The position numbers and the translations under genes were made by a program. This document shows, piece by piece, positions 38,686 through 51,913 of a DNA stretch of 64,000 bases (its first letter is position 1; each line of letters begins with the position of its first letter). The DNA is taken from positions 9,502,857-9,566,856 of the forward strand of contig BROE01000013.1 of the NCBI GenBank assembly GCA_036571765.1, given 5' to 3'. Origin of the DNA: Plecoglossus altivelis. Lineage: Eukaryota; Chordata; Actinopteri; Osmeriformes; Plecoglossidae. Under the pieces are notes generated by a model that made no database searches, was not told the origin of the DNA, and saw nothing but the letters and a program-made list of their open reading frames with translations.

Positions 38686-39937
38686 AGATTTCTAAGAACA
38701 TAGTGAAGAAGACAACCGGCTGGTGTCTTTCCCTTCAAAAAAAACACTCGCTTGTAGATTGTTGCTAGGGAAACCTTCATGAGACCTTGCATAGCATATG
38801 GTACTATAACGTTCTGAACACTCTAGTCAGGTATTGTAGTGGGTTTTGGCTTAAGTAGCCGATATTTAGACTTCTAGCTTTACCGCAAGAAAATCCACTG
38901 TGAAAATGCATTATATTCATGAGAACGAGTATGTAAACTTGGCTGTGATTAGTGCGTACAAACTGTACTCGGCCGTCATCAATGCAATAGACAATCCCAA
39001 ATCTCACAACTAAAGAAAATTACATTTGCCGCCCTGGCAATATGGGATTTTGGGAAAATAGGTCGTTGTCGTTTAAAAGACACTGCGGGACAGTGCGAAG
39101 ACCACACGTGTAATTAGACATCATCCGTTAGAATCTGTGCAGCACGAGGGACAGCGGAGTCATAACTCTACAGAATGTGACGTTCACACGTAGGTTCAAA
39201 ACACACACTCATACACACTTGCTCTCACGCAAACGCAACCCTCCATACACATATATCCATGTTAATACATTCTACAACATTCGTAAAAGCCATCTATCAG
39301 AAGCGGTAGGCTACCCTTGGCTGCAAGAGGGGTCTCCTCTGGGGAGGAAATAAAGAGGGAACAGATAAGACTGCGTCACAACAGTCCCCTCAGGAAACAT
39401 GCAGGACAAAACTGCTCACTATGCATACACACAGGCACAGGAAAGTTGTTTGCATTATCACTGACAAGAGTCTTTATGATAAGTTTATTAGGCTACAGAA
39501 ATCATCGATTAAAGCAATATATACACAAATTGATACATAACAATATAAATACAGTACATGATGACAGCAAACTACAACAATAATACAACCCGTAATTTTG
39601 TTTTCAAAATAAAAGTATCTCTAAAATAAAGTAGTACTGAAAGTGCCAAATGAAGGTTCTTGCAGCTAAGCTCCAAGGAACTGAACAGCGAAAGGAAGGA
39701 TCTGAAAACTAAGGTACTACTTCAACACAAACTAGCTTTATATTTGGAATTCATGTTTATCAACAACAAAAGCTTATAACCGGTCTTAATAAGACTAACT
39801 CTTTCATTTAAACATGTTTAGAAATATACAGTAGCTAAAGTTTGTTTTACGATCATTTCAGTGCAATAAGGTGAAATGTTTGAGTTTTGTGAAATGTCAA
39901 GGGGTGGAAGTGGTCTAGGCCTGCAGTGCATCTCATC
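38686..39937. other. Spacer between the slc7a6 promoter and the adgrg1 3' end
   Basis: It probably includes the adgrg1 3' UTR. TTTATT at 39484-39489 reads as AATAAA on the minus strand, about 450 bases past the stop. No coding gene was seen. Confidence 0.45.
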
Positions 39938-41967
39938 TCAGCTGCAGGCCTTCTCTTGCAGCATGTGTTGTCTGGTGGATCCAGTGCTGCTGCCTCTTGA
40001 GCTACAATCTGTCTGCTTCCTCATTTTATTTAGAATGTAAAACCGTAGCATCAGGAAGAAGCCTGCGGAACGACACAGAATGTTAACCTCAAACATCAGT
40101 CCACAGCTGAGATTCTAGAACAGAATGTTAAGTATCAGTCATCCATCAAGAACAGAGACTCTAGAATGCAAACATTTGAAACAGTCCTTACATTGTTGTT
40201 GACCATTTCTGCATTGTTGTCTACTGTCAAGTATACTGGCTCACATGATAATTGACTAGGGAAATGCAGGTTGAATTTAAATTGTGATATTGCAGATGTC
40301 GTCCCTAGCACTCCGTTTCATAAATTTGTGACCCGATAAGTAACCTGTATTTCTAAGCAAAATAAATCATATCCATTTCTCTGTGAGCTTGTGAACCCCA
40401 TGTGAGATAACAAGGGTTTAAGGTGAGTTAACTGGGCTCAGAGTGCTTCTGGCAGCAAGGAGTGATGTTCTGTTCGGATTCAGGGCCCAGCTCCTAAGTG
40501 AGACTGTGGTGGCTGAATAGGAGAGGAAACAGCTGTGCTGCTGATATGCTGCTGCTGACTGGTTGAGACTGGAGCCATTGTCCCTGAGGCAGAGCTACAC
40601 AATAGACTGCTGGCTCAGGTTCACACACTCACAAAATATGAGTATATTCTGATTGTGTGTCAAATTCAACTGGGTTCTACTATTCCATTTGAAATGATTC
40701 CAAAGTTGTATGTATCGCGAAAGTATGGGGTCTGTTTTTTCTTGATGTTATTTTGAGAAAAAAAACTGAACAGGGTGAGCGACCAGCTGTGACAATCAGT
40801 GGTAAGTGTCTCACCCTGGAAGGAGTTGAGGATGCAGAAGGAGAAGTTGACAACATCAGAGAGCGGTCCAAAGTTCACGAAGCCCAGACTCCAGGTGGTC
40901 CCAAACAGGCAACTCAGTCCCCAGATGCTGAGGAAGGCCACACGGTTCTTCTTCCACTCAGGCCGGTTCTGGATCTTCTTCATAACCAGGCCCAGCATCA
41001 GCAGGCCAGACAGAACCACCAGCGTCAGAAACAACAGGTTGGTGAAGTAGTGGGCCATGAGGGCGGAGTCAGATGTAACCATCCAGCACCTGCAGGTACA
41101 CACACAACAATTTCACACCTCCTTTAATGATAGCATGCAGGTTTTGTCATGGAAGCCCTCAGTCTGGTGTAAAAAAAACAAACCTGCTAGTATGACACAT
41201 GAACAAAATTCAGCAGATAAATGCATATAGTGTAGATAGACTGTCTATCTGTCTATATGATCAAGACTTTAGATGTGCACTCTGAGTGCAGAGATGGGCT
41301 CTGTGTTCACCATTGATCCAACCTAACATCCATATTCCTAACATGTATCATCTGGACAGCAGCAACATCCTTACATCCTGTAGGGGTTGCTGACATCATC
41401 CATTGGAATGACCTCCCTCACACCATAGATGTCTTGTATGGTAACCAGGACAATGACTGGGATGGCAGGGAGACCTGTGAGTGGAAAAGGAGTAAAGTTA
41501 CACTGGATCTATCATTAGTGTTTGCTAGTGAAATATATAACACTCATCTCCTTAAGAGGTCATCATATTGTTCTTTTGTTCATGCTTTTACACAGATACA
41601 TTTTGTTAGACTGCTATTCAATAACTAGACAGACAGCCACAATTGCACAATTACTGACCAACCAAATATCCGTTGCATACTCTCACTCACCAAAGCCTAT
41701 CAGATACCATATGTAGGTCTTCAGGGAGGGGCTGAAGACCATGTAGACCATCCAGAAAGTGTGAAACACCTCGAGGGCCATCCAGGAGAAGGAAGCAAGA
41801 AGGCTATAGTGCAGAGCAGCACCCACTATCGTGCACAGCTCAGCTCCCCCCACGTTAGCCAGTGTGCCAGTGAAGAAGAAGAAGAGGTTGAGGAAGAAGA
41901 GGGACACAGCCAAACCACGGTGGACTGGGGCTGACGTCTCCTTTGCTCTCCTGAGAGGAGGGATGCA

Positions 41968-42004
<37 letters not shown>

Positions 42005-44992
42005 CAAGAGAAAGCGTATAGAAGTTACCATAATCCTTGAGCAACAAATGGCAGTGCTGAGGGGTCATGTCCTCAAGTGTCCAGTAGTGTCCTGTACCTC
42101 TGCTTGGTCAGGAAGATGAGGAGAGCCACGCAGCTGATCATTGAGGCAGCGCAACCCAGAGATGTGATGATGCTCAGAGCCAGCAGGTGACGCACTGGTC
42201 GCGGCCTCAGTTCCTGATGGACAATGAGTACAGAGATCACAGGTCATTAAGAAGTAACAGCCCACTTTTTATGAACCCCATGTGTGTGTGTCAGAGTGTG
42301 TGTGTGAAGGATAGGCTAGCTTACCACCAAGAGGGTGAAGTACGTCAGGTGGTTGCAGTGACACGTTGTGGCCTCTTGGCTACTCTCAATCGTCACACAG
42401 CCATCTCTCCTCCAGCGGACTGAGGAGTCTAAAAACACCAGCACATCCACTGGTAAGCACATGTCTCCAAGATCCCTGCTCAGCTAGACGTCAATTATGT
42501 TTCCATTTGAATGTAATACAAAATATATATACATATATATATATAGTCTCAAAGCCATCACTGTGCCATTAAAATCACTATAATCAATTATATACTGGTT
42601 AAACAATAAAAGTAATAGATTATTTTTGTTACACACCTTTCCTGGTGTCCCATGACACACATGTTCTGATGTGATTAATCTAGAAAAAGCAAGTTGAGTG
42701 AAGTGTGGTTTATCAAGAGGGAGGTAACATACTTTCACCACTAGATGGCAATATATTCATTAGGCAGTATCTGTGTCAGTCTCAAAACAGCAGTTTCAAC
42801 ATCAGCACTCCAAATCCACAATAACAACTTGTATCTGTCATTTGAAGTGTGTGCAGTAGAACCAGGAAAAGCTACAAAGCTTTCTATGGGAAAATGGTGA
42901 CAGAAAGCTACACACAGGCATAAAAGATCATCTGTATAATCAGTCACTCCTAGACTCAGAGGAAGGCCAAAGTAAAAGGAAGATTTTTTTGGACCAAAAA
43001 TACATTCTCATTTCTGTGCAGTTGTGGTTTGACTCACTTCCAGCACTTGCGTACACGCACAGAAGCGCACGTACTTACTGGTATGATGTTGTGATAAAAA
43101 CTGATTCTCACTGGTTCCGGCAGGTTGCTTTTGACCTCATTCTCCACGGTGATGCCGACCACGTGTTCAAGAAACTGAATGCTTTTCCCGTCTGTCGTTT
43201 CACGCTGGTTTAGACAACAACACCAATCACAACCATAAATTAGATAACCTAACTTTCCCATTATCTTTATAGTTCCATATGAGTCAATGGAAGCCCAGTA
43301 GCTTTCTGTAGTAGCTGTGGAGGTGGCTGTCCTACACTGAAGAGGGAGCTGTTGGTAAAGATGGAGCACACCACCCTGGCCTTGTTGCTGCCAGGGTCTT
43401 TCAGACAGCTGGGCAGGTAGATAGATGGGTTCTTCTCAATGGACAAGCCTGGCAGAGCCTGGACAACAGAAATAGAGACACACAAAGTAGAATAGAATGG
43501 GAATAAAAGTGACTTAGTATCTGGGTCATTTTATGGAACAGAACCACACCAATAACAAGGTTTTTCTAATAGTATAAAGATGGCTGAGGAGTGTTAGTGT
43601 GTGTCTAGCCTTACGGGCAGGTTAACACTGGATCCCTTGAAGTCCTCCTTCATTTCCACCACAGAACCCTGAACACACGGCAGCTCCCAGTTTCCCAAGA
43701 CCCGGGACCTAAACGTTGTATCTTCAATCCTGTACACATACACACACACACGGTTACACCCACGTACAGATATGCAACCATATGTACATACTGAAACATG
43801 CAGTTATAGGAAATAAAGTAGAACCTGTGAAAATATTTACAGTGATGGGAACATGACACCAACGATCATTACAATAAAATTAGGTTTTGCTTCCTGTTTG
43901 CATGTAAACGAAAGACGATCGTTCAGGCCCCACATTACACCACCACAACTAAGTCAGCTAGACAAGTGCTCATATCCTCTAAACCTGCCAGCTGAACTGT
44001 GCTGCAGACCATGGTAAATGTCACCAAGGCATCAATGAAAAAGATAAAATTCTCAGAGCGTGACTAATTTGACAGCTGTTATAGACTAAAGTGTCAGCAG
44101 ACTGTTACCCAATTCGTTGTTGTGGTCTGTCTGTCTGTCTGATGCTGACATATGACGAAAGTTCCCCACTTACATATTGATGTGGTTGGGTCCCTGTCTG
44201 GCCTCCGCACACAACAGCTCTTCTGCAAGGCAAATACAAAACCGTCAGCAGACTGACCACTAGGAGCTTCAAAACAGCAGTATCTGGTACTGAAATAGCC
44301 CCCCCCCCCTCCACACACACACACACACACACACACACCCAGAGTTCCTTACTGCAACTGGTCTTCTCTCCGTGGAAGCTGTAGGCAGGCTGGGTGAGAC
44401 CGCCAATGGGGTCATCGTGGGTCATGGCATTGAAGATCCCGTATTTGGTAGGACCAAGGCTGGAGCCATATGACAGGCCAGTGCAGCAGGTGTCATAGAG
44501 ACCAGAGGGGGGACACAGTGTCTGATTCTCCCCCTCCATCTCCAGTGTCAGTTGATCCAACAGGGGCTCCCAGTACACACAAAATGGTGTCTCCTCCTCC
44601 AACAAGCTCCGTTCCACCATCTTAAAGATTTCACATTGGCCCGTGATGCTCCCCTGCACGGAGAGACAACTGTGATTGGCCGAGATGGTGATGTTGTCGC
44701 AACCCTTCTTCAGGTCATAGATCAGGGTCAGGGACTCATTGCCATGCAGCCAGGTACCACACATCTTGAACTCCCGATCTCTGTCACATGATCCTGTGAA
44801 GTGATACAATAGATTACTTTTTTACTCTAAATAGTTAAGTTCCAAATGTGGAACGAAAATAAAACTGCGGCTCAAATTATCTCAATTGTTGCAGGCCGGT
44901 ATCCGATAGTGACACTTACCTGAAGACAGGAGCCTGAGGAGACAGACCATCATCACCCCAAGTCGCCATCCGATTGGCTGGTTGGTCTCCAT
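39938..44992 (-). CDS. adgrg1: Adhesion G protein-coupled receptor G1 (GPR56)
   Basis: A cell-surface receptor that links matrix binding to G12/13 signalling in myelination, cortex and muscle (family knowledge). Thirteen coding exons in transcript order: 44992-44920, 44793-44353, 44222-44174, 43729-43615, 43458-43336, 43204-43079, 42679-42637, 42428-42325, 42213-42098, 41950-41691, 41474-41375, 41089-40815, 40062-39938. They sum to 1950 bases (649 aa). A signal peptide (METNQPIGWRLGVMMVCLL) precedes a 147-codon exon whose FKMC...FCVYW...LC spacing resembles the GPR56 PLL domain. The GPS is canonical (CHCNHLTYFTLLV, HL/T). Helix 3 contains FSWMALEVFHTFWMVYMVF. The tail SSRGSSTGSTRQHM recalls the Ser-rich GPR56 tail. 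The first exon has an acceptor at 45016, so a noncoding exon lies upstream, with a good donor at 46504/46503. Naming as G1 rests on the PLL-like exon and could be wrong among fish paralogs. Confidence 0.88.
44288..44340. repeat. Poly-C plus (CA)n next to the adgrg1 PLL exon
   Basis: A run of about 10 C followed by about 14 CA units. On the adgrg1 strand it lies directly downstream of the PLL-exon donor. Confidence 0.9.
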
Positions 44993-46503
44993 GGACACAA
45001 GGTGACCTCTGACCCCTGTAAAATAAAGCAAACAGGAAGCACTGTATTGTATGGGTGGAACAACAACACACTGCTTTGAAGACCCTAATCAGACTCAAAC
45101 CATAACGTACACATATCTCCTTTGCAGTCTGCACAGGCACCATCAATTTAACGGCAGTGTCTGAATGGTTCCTTCACAACAATTAATAATCTGTTCCTAA
45201 AATACACACAATGCTTTCTTAGAGGTCTTATAGATAAGGACACATTTCCCCTCACACAAAGCGCATACACACAACATGCTGTCTGCGCCTCCTCCTTCTT
45301 TACTTTACATTAAAGACCTTTTCTACTGAACTCTTTGAAAACAGTAGACAGACGTTTGTTGTGCAAACACAGTAAACCTACAGTAAGAGTTCTGAGGAAG
45401 AATGAAACATTTGTCATACAATTGTGGTTAGTCGCTTGCTCTCTGTTCCGCTGTGAACTGTTCATGAAGATAAGGAGCTACTTCACAGTTGTTATAAAGA
45501 AGAAACCACAGAGAAATAGAAAGACCGGAAAATTAAGAAAGAGGTGAGAAAAAGAGAGTGAGAGAGAGAAGAGACAGAGAGAGAAAGGAGAGAACGAGAG
45601 GGAAGAGAGAGAAAGAATGAAGAGAGAGAAGAGAGAGAGAGAGGTAGAGAATAGATGAGAGGGGAAAGACATGGGCCTTAATAAAGATTAGGGAAGAAAG
45701 AGAAATAGGAGGGAAGACACAATATTTGAATCAGGTTCCTAGAGAAGGAATCATGTGGATGGATCTCTTCTTTTTCTGTCACAAATCCATCGCTCAGACA
45801 CGGCAGTGGGAACTTTCACACCTCTGTTTCTCATGTGCTCTCTCCTTTCTTGACCTTGAGTGCCAGAACGCAGCAGATTTAACAGTGGTGTTTAGACAGG
45901 TGGCTCCCACTGTTCTAAACAGCAGCATTATTATCCTAATCTTCAGATCCCTCCATTGGCCACCCATGACTGGCAGAGCAGTCCCAACAAGAATCTGACT
46001 CATGCAGGGTGAAAGAACTCAGCCAGGCTCTTTGTCTCTCACCAAGTCTCCTAGAAGCTGAGGAATGCGACCTGCACCGAGACAGCAAAGCAGCCCGGGA
46101 AAACCCCACTAGGGTTTTCAATATACTCAGTTTTAGTATGTGTTTGAGCGCATGTGTTTGCACACATATGTGTGTGTTCAAGGCCAAAGGTTGTGGTCAT
46201 TAAGGATAGCAGAAGCTGGACATTAATTATATCCAAATTAAAGCTGTCTCTCCCACCCAAACCTGTCAAATAATGTTCACAATCCACACTGTTTCTAGCA
46301 TTTACCGTTGCTCAACCACTGTTTATGATGTTAAACAGCATCGAAAGAAAGAAAGAAAAAAAGAAAGAAAGGTCTGAGATATTTCAAATCTTTTGCATTC
46401 CACCTGCTCTCCAATTTCCTCCGACCTGACCTCAACCTCTAACAACACACACAGACACACACACTCGCAATTGGGTATGTAGTGTAAGTAAAGAATAATT
46501 TAC

Positions 46504-46740
46504 CTTTTCAGTCGGAACCAGGTGAAAACCTCATGCAGGAATAACTCTTCCCCGGCTTCGAATTTTTCTTCGAGAAGAAAGCCAAACGTATATTTTAATA
46601 CGCGTAACAAATTGCTGGTAAATATTAATTAATCGTTTATCATCTACCAGGCGTAGTTAGTCATACTGAAACCTGAAGTAAGCCTTGAAGTATCCACGCG
46701 CACACCGTCTCCTTGTGCGCTAAAACAAGGAAGTCTGGAA
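46504..46740 (-). other. Possible noncoding first exon of adgrg1
   Basis: On the minus strand, GAAAAG followed by GTAAATT gives a usable donor at 46504/46503. The coding exon has an acceptor (TTTTACAG) at 45016. The 5' boundary is a guess. No TATA box stands out. Confidence 0.35.
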
Positions 46741-49700
46741 CTTCAGTTTAAACTCCGGAGTTACGTCTGTCCCTCGCTTTACTCCAGTCCATAAAACACT
46801 CTCACCGAACTCTTTGTATCAGCTAAGGCTGCTTGCTTTCTGTCAGCCTGGAAGCACAGAGGATGGTATCCCCCTTTCTGGATGTCCAGTCCTCGAGGGA
46901 ATAACTGTCAGCACGATTAAAGCGCGATGAGTCTGAGGGTAGAGGTGGAGCCATGGCGACAACGACTTCAAATTTGTCCTTCAATGGAGGGCGTGTATGG
47001 AGGCTATTCACCATCCAGGGAAAGTGGAACAAACAGTCACGAGACCTGGGACTTTTTTCCACTTTGTTCATTTTGAAATCCAACTGTTTTGTTTGATCAA
47101 TTTTTATACATGATTCACATCTGAATAGTCACAACAGCTACCTCTTCAGTGGTAAAGTGTGGTCTATAATCTCCAATCAGAGGCAAAATGCTATTGCTTA
47201 GTCTCTACCTGCTAGGATGACAGAACCGGAACTCAAGCAACTGTACTGTTGCATTAGTCAATGTTTAACAATGTTGGTCAGATTAGCCGTGCAGACACCA
47301 AATCATACTACTGAGACAGGGTAATATATGTCTCGCTTTCAACAGCACTTTGTTCAAAGCCAGAGGGGAGGGGGGTGAGCGACAGTAGACAAAGCACCTG
47401 GCTCCCTGCTTCCATCCAGCCGTTTGTGTTTTCAGAGGCTGTGTGTGTGTGTGATGTTGGGTGAGTGAGCAAGGGAATGTGTGTGTGTGTACACATCTGT
47501 GTGTGTGTGTGGTTGTGTGGTGTGTGTGTGTGTGTGTTGTGTGTGTGTGTGTGTGCGTGCGTCTGTGTATGTGTGTGCATGAGTGTCTGTAGAGATAAGA
47601 ATGGACGTTGCCCGCCATATGATAATGAACAATTCCCTTCTTGGTGCTGAGAGGTTCTGTTGATCTTCACGAACCAGACCTAGACAAACACACACACTAC
47701 TGCTCTCTCTGTCAGTTAAGGAAAAACACTAAACACCTCAGTCTGTATCAGTCCCTCTACAGACAGACCACTTCCTAGCTCCACTCAAAAGCGCTCGCTG
47801 CAGCTTTTTCCTTTTCAGAAGTAACCTCACATCTGCATGTCACCTTAATCTGAGTCACAAGACAGTTGTGAGTGAAGATGTATGTGAAGCATATGATCAA
47901 ATGTAAGCAACTTGGATGTAACCCTGTCATCATCACCTTCAATGTTAAACCTCCAGGCCAGTCTCATCCCCAGTGGGGCAAGAGCCTCAGAAGACAGGAA
48001 GTTGAGATGAGGGGGAGAACTTCCTCGAATCACTTCTACAGTAATCTTCACACCCTCTAATAATTCACATCTCTTCTTTCAAACGTACACACATAAATAC
48101 ATCCCTTTTCTGTCAGACATATACACACAGACTTGAACAGAGTAGGCAGGTGCCCTGAGTTAAGACAGTCTCTTGTTCCCCCACCACACACACACACACA
48201 CACACAGACACACACACACACTGCCTCCTCCCACCCTTGGAATGTTATAGCTCCCAGTGTATTAACACTGATGCACTGTGCTCAGTGACACACACCCATC
48301 ACACCCCCTCACACACAAGACACACACACATCCCACGCACACATACAATAAGGACTCGCCCCATTGTGGTTCTTGTGGTTAGGTTCCTCCAGGCCTGTTT
48401 CTGTGAATCCAATCTACTAGCTTACATATTCAAAGGACACCTCTACTGTCACCTCATTGGTGTTATGTGTTATGCACCAGAGTAGACACAAGATAATAAC
48501 AAAGTAGAGAAGCAGTAGGTACCCTTTAAAGACTCAGTAAATACTAGACACACTAAAGACATCATCTTTATGATCATCTTCATCTGGCATCTTCATCTAC
48601 AGAATGTCCAAACCCTATCAGCTTGTTCTTTGATGACAAACAAACCCTCACACAAGCACACTTTCCCCACACATAAACACATATACAACATCCACACACA
48701 TACATGGATGGATGGACAGATACTCAATTATTAAAACGTTTGGGGGAGGTTACAGAGGGAGCCTCTGTCTCCCTCTCTCATACTCACAATGAAATGACAT
48801 AAGGACCTCCTTTGAAAAGGTTTGTCACCACGGTGACAAGTGTATCCAGGGACCAGCTGGTCAACTCCTGCTGTGAGGTAGTGGCAAAAAACCTCTCTCA
48901 CACACAAAATTCTTTGCTTGCAAACCCCCACTGCCAGTTGAAATCTGAGCCATAATCTCATGCGAGAGGCATCAAGGACATGCGCAGACATGTTTTAGTC
49001 GTGATTACAGACCAGGTGTGAATATCCCAATACTTCATATCCCCTCCTCCCCACTGTATCCTGAAATATCACTCTCGCTCTCTCTGCCATCTCTCTCTGT
49101 CTGCCATCTCTTTTTTTCACTCACTCACTCACTCACTCACTCACTCACTCACTCACTCACTCTGACTCCCTCCCTACCCTTCTTATCGCTCTATAGTTCA
49201 TCCTTACCTCCCCCACTACCACACTGTTTTGTTCTCCTCCTCCCTCTATCATCTCTCCTGTTGTAGCAGCACCCCTGCACTTTAGTCTGGAAGGGTGATA
49301 GGAAGCATAGCAGAGTAGTCTTCTACAGTCCTAATTCAAATTTGTTCTGAAAGAAGGCCAGCGAGACAGGAGATAGAGAGAGGAGAGGAGATTTGAAGAG
49401 GCTGAGGGAAGGAACGGAGGTGGAGAGGGGAGGTGGAGAGGGGAGAGGGGAGGTGGAGAGGGGAGGGTATAGGGTAGAGGTGGTTAGGGAAAAGAGAAGA
49501 GGAGAAGGGGGATGGGAGTGGAATAATTGATCTCTTTTGGGTCTTTGTGTCTCATTAAACTGAGATTGTGAGTCAGCTGTGAATTCATCTTTAATGCATT
49601 AGAGGCATCACTTCTATGACCTCTCTTCCCTCACTTGTACACACACATGTTTTATAGATCCTTTGGCCTGAATGTTTGAACGGTATGAACGGGGTCAAAC

Positions 49701-51699
49701 ATTTTTCACTGACTGTCATCTTGTTTCACTAAGCTTGTCTGAGAAAATCTCCTCTGCACTTGCCATACAAAAGTGGCAGTATGCCGCCATCTTCTGTACA
49801 CTGTTGACACTTCCGTAAACTATTGTCAATTATCTCCCGGGCCTACATGTCATACCTGACTAGGCTATGCTACAACCTCACATATTTCTTGTTCCAAGCA
49901 AGGTTAACTAAGACACATGGCAGCCTTTGCTATTACTATGACCCTAAAGTTATGGTTGTTTAATATGTATGGTGAGCCTACACATAAGCGTGTGGGCTGC
50001 TTCCGCAGACTGTTAGCAGTTTTTGGCACAGAATGTGAATAGCATAAATGCATGATTAAGGCTACAAGCCTGTCTGTGACAATTTGCTTGGTCAGAGCGT
50101 GAAGTTGACCCCCCACCCAGCGCAAAACACTGACAATGGTCTCAGTCGTTTGTGCAGTTTAGTGACGTTACAACGCTGTATCACTTCTTCAAAAGGGCCA
50201 CTAGACATGACATGTGTAGGCGATGTTGTCACGCAGCCCACCAACATGCTCAAATTGACCCAAAATAGTCTTGTATGTTGGCGTTTTGTTTATGCCGGTT
50301 CGTGTCGTTAAAGTGCTGCTTCGGATTTTTAAGTGGGCCAATTAGACATTTAACAATAGATGATCACACAAGTCATATTGGACCCTGATGTTGGATGGCC
50401 ACCCCAGACATTTTCAGCCATGTAACAGGGAAGTCACGTATTCTGATGACAGGTATTAAAAAAACATGTGAACTCTTCTGCCCAGGTCCAGCAAGAACAG
50501 ATAAATCATCTGAGATGATTTGGTTGGTATGTCAGACATTTTCATCTGAAACAGGGAGGTCACATATTTTGAGACTGCTATCATGTCCGGATGTAAAAAC
50601 AATAAAAAATTAAAAAATAAACGTTTGGAAGTTTCAAAACTTTATTTCTAAATTATTTCTTCGGGAAAACTACAGTTTGAAAAATGATTTTCAATCTGAC
50701 CACATGTATTAAATTATGTGACCACTTGTGCCAAGACACAGAGCCACCTCAAAACGTTAGTCCTGATTGATATTCACCGGCACCTGGGACCAGACACTCC
50801 ACCTTCCACATCTCAGATTCTACAAAAAGAACAGAAATGACATGGAGGAGTGCATTATCAGGGGTGGGCCATGTTAACACCGACTAAGAAAGTAACACAT
50901 GCATGAAACTTCTCTGGTTTCTCCTACTGTTCCCCTCAATGTACAGCAAGAGTCATTTGATACTGGGATATACTGAGCAGAAATGACATGGGGACGCAAA
51001 GTTTCTGTCATGTCAAATATGATGTAGCCATAGTCACCCTTTGGCCACCCCGTATCTACAACTCTGCTTCCGCCACTGTCTGGGGTCACATCACAGACAT
51101 GAAGCAGTGAGATCACTGATTAGATAATGTAATTTAGGATGATTGGATACATGATTACCCATCTGCAAAATCACTCCGCGGTATTTTAACCGGGATTACT
51201 ATCTCCGATTAGAGCAGGTGTAATAATTAACTCGTTGCTGTTTCCAGAGAAGTAGAGCCATTTATGTGACAATCAAGGTTCACTTCTCTTGTCTGTTTCT
51301 TTCTGTTTCTTCACCATTTCAGAGTGAGAAACAAGCCTAATATGAGGATAATCAGCTCACACTGCCCTTCTGTTTTACCGCAAGGTCTTTGTCATCTAGC
51401 TGCAATAGGTCTAGACCGGGCCTACCCTCTTCAACGTGATTCCTGATCAGAAAACGGCGTAGATTATGCTGTTGTCACGAAACATTGCTATTTCTGTGAC
51501 ATTTTTACAAATAGGTTCGTCGTTAAACCAAGTGAATAACGTTAACATTTATATAGTTCTATCATTACATTAGTACAGTGGAAATCAAATGTAGTATGAG
51601 TAGGCTGATGTCTACATCTCTTAAACCGTGGTGGGTAGGCGGTCACTGCCACTGCCGCTGCTATTATAACCGCTGCCGCCGCCACTCTACCGTTCACTG
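46741..51699. other. Intergenic between adgrg1 and apba2, no gene seen
   Basis: It holds GT/CA runs at about 47440-47580 and 48188-48222, a (TCAC)n tract at 49118-49160, purine-rich sequence at 49370-49520 and an AT-rich stretch with a diverged repeated segment near 50400-50580. I examined both strands and found no protein resembling a known family. Confidence 0.55.
49118..49160. repeat. (TCAC)n microsatellite
   Basis: About eleven TCAC units. Confidence 0.95.
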
Positions 51700-51913
51700 C
51701 AGTGGGGCGTATTCATACACGTTTCGGGGCTGATTCCGTGTGACTCTGTGCTGTTCATATTCCGGGGCATTTTCAGTGGCTCGCTCTCCGTGTGATGCGT
51801 CGAGTGATGCGAGCTTGTGCGATCGCCTCTTGGATGCAGCATCCGTTTTTCACGGTACAAGGAGGGAGGTGACCCAATCGATATTTGACTACAAAGCCAG
51901 CTCACATCTACAG
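51700..51913 (+). other. Possible noncoding first exon of apba2
   Basis: A locally CpG-richer segment (CCGCTGCCGCCGCCACTC just upstream) ends with ATCTACAG followed by a consensus donor GTAAGAT at 51914. It is on the right strand, about 10 kb before the coding exon, a layout typical of this gene family. The exon limits are inferred. Confidence 0.3.

Noticed and set aside
49118..49160. A CRISPR-like or telomere-like array
   Set aside because: It is a simple TCAC tetranucleotide repeat with no spacers; the genome is eukaryotic.
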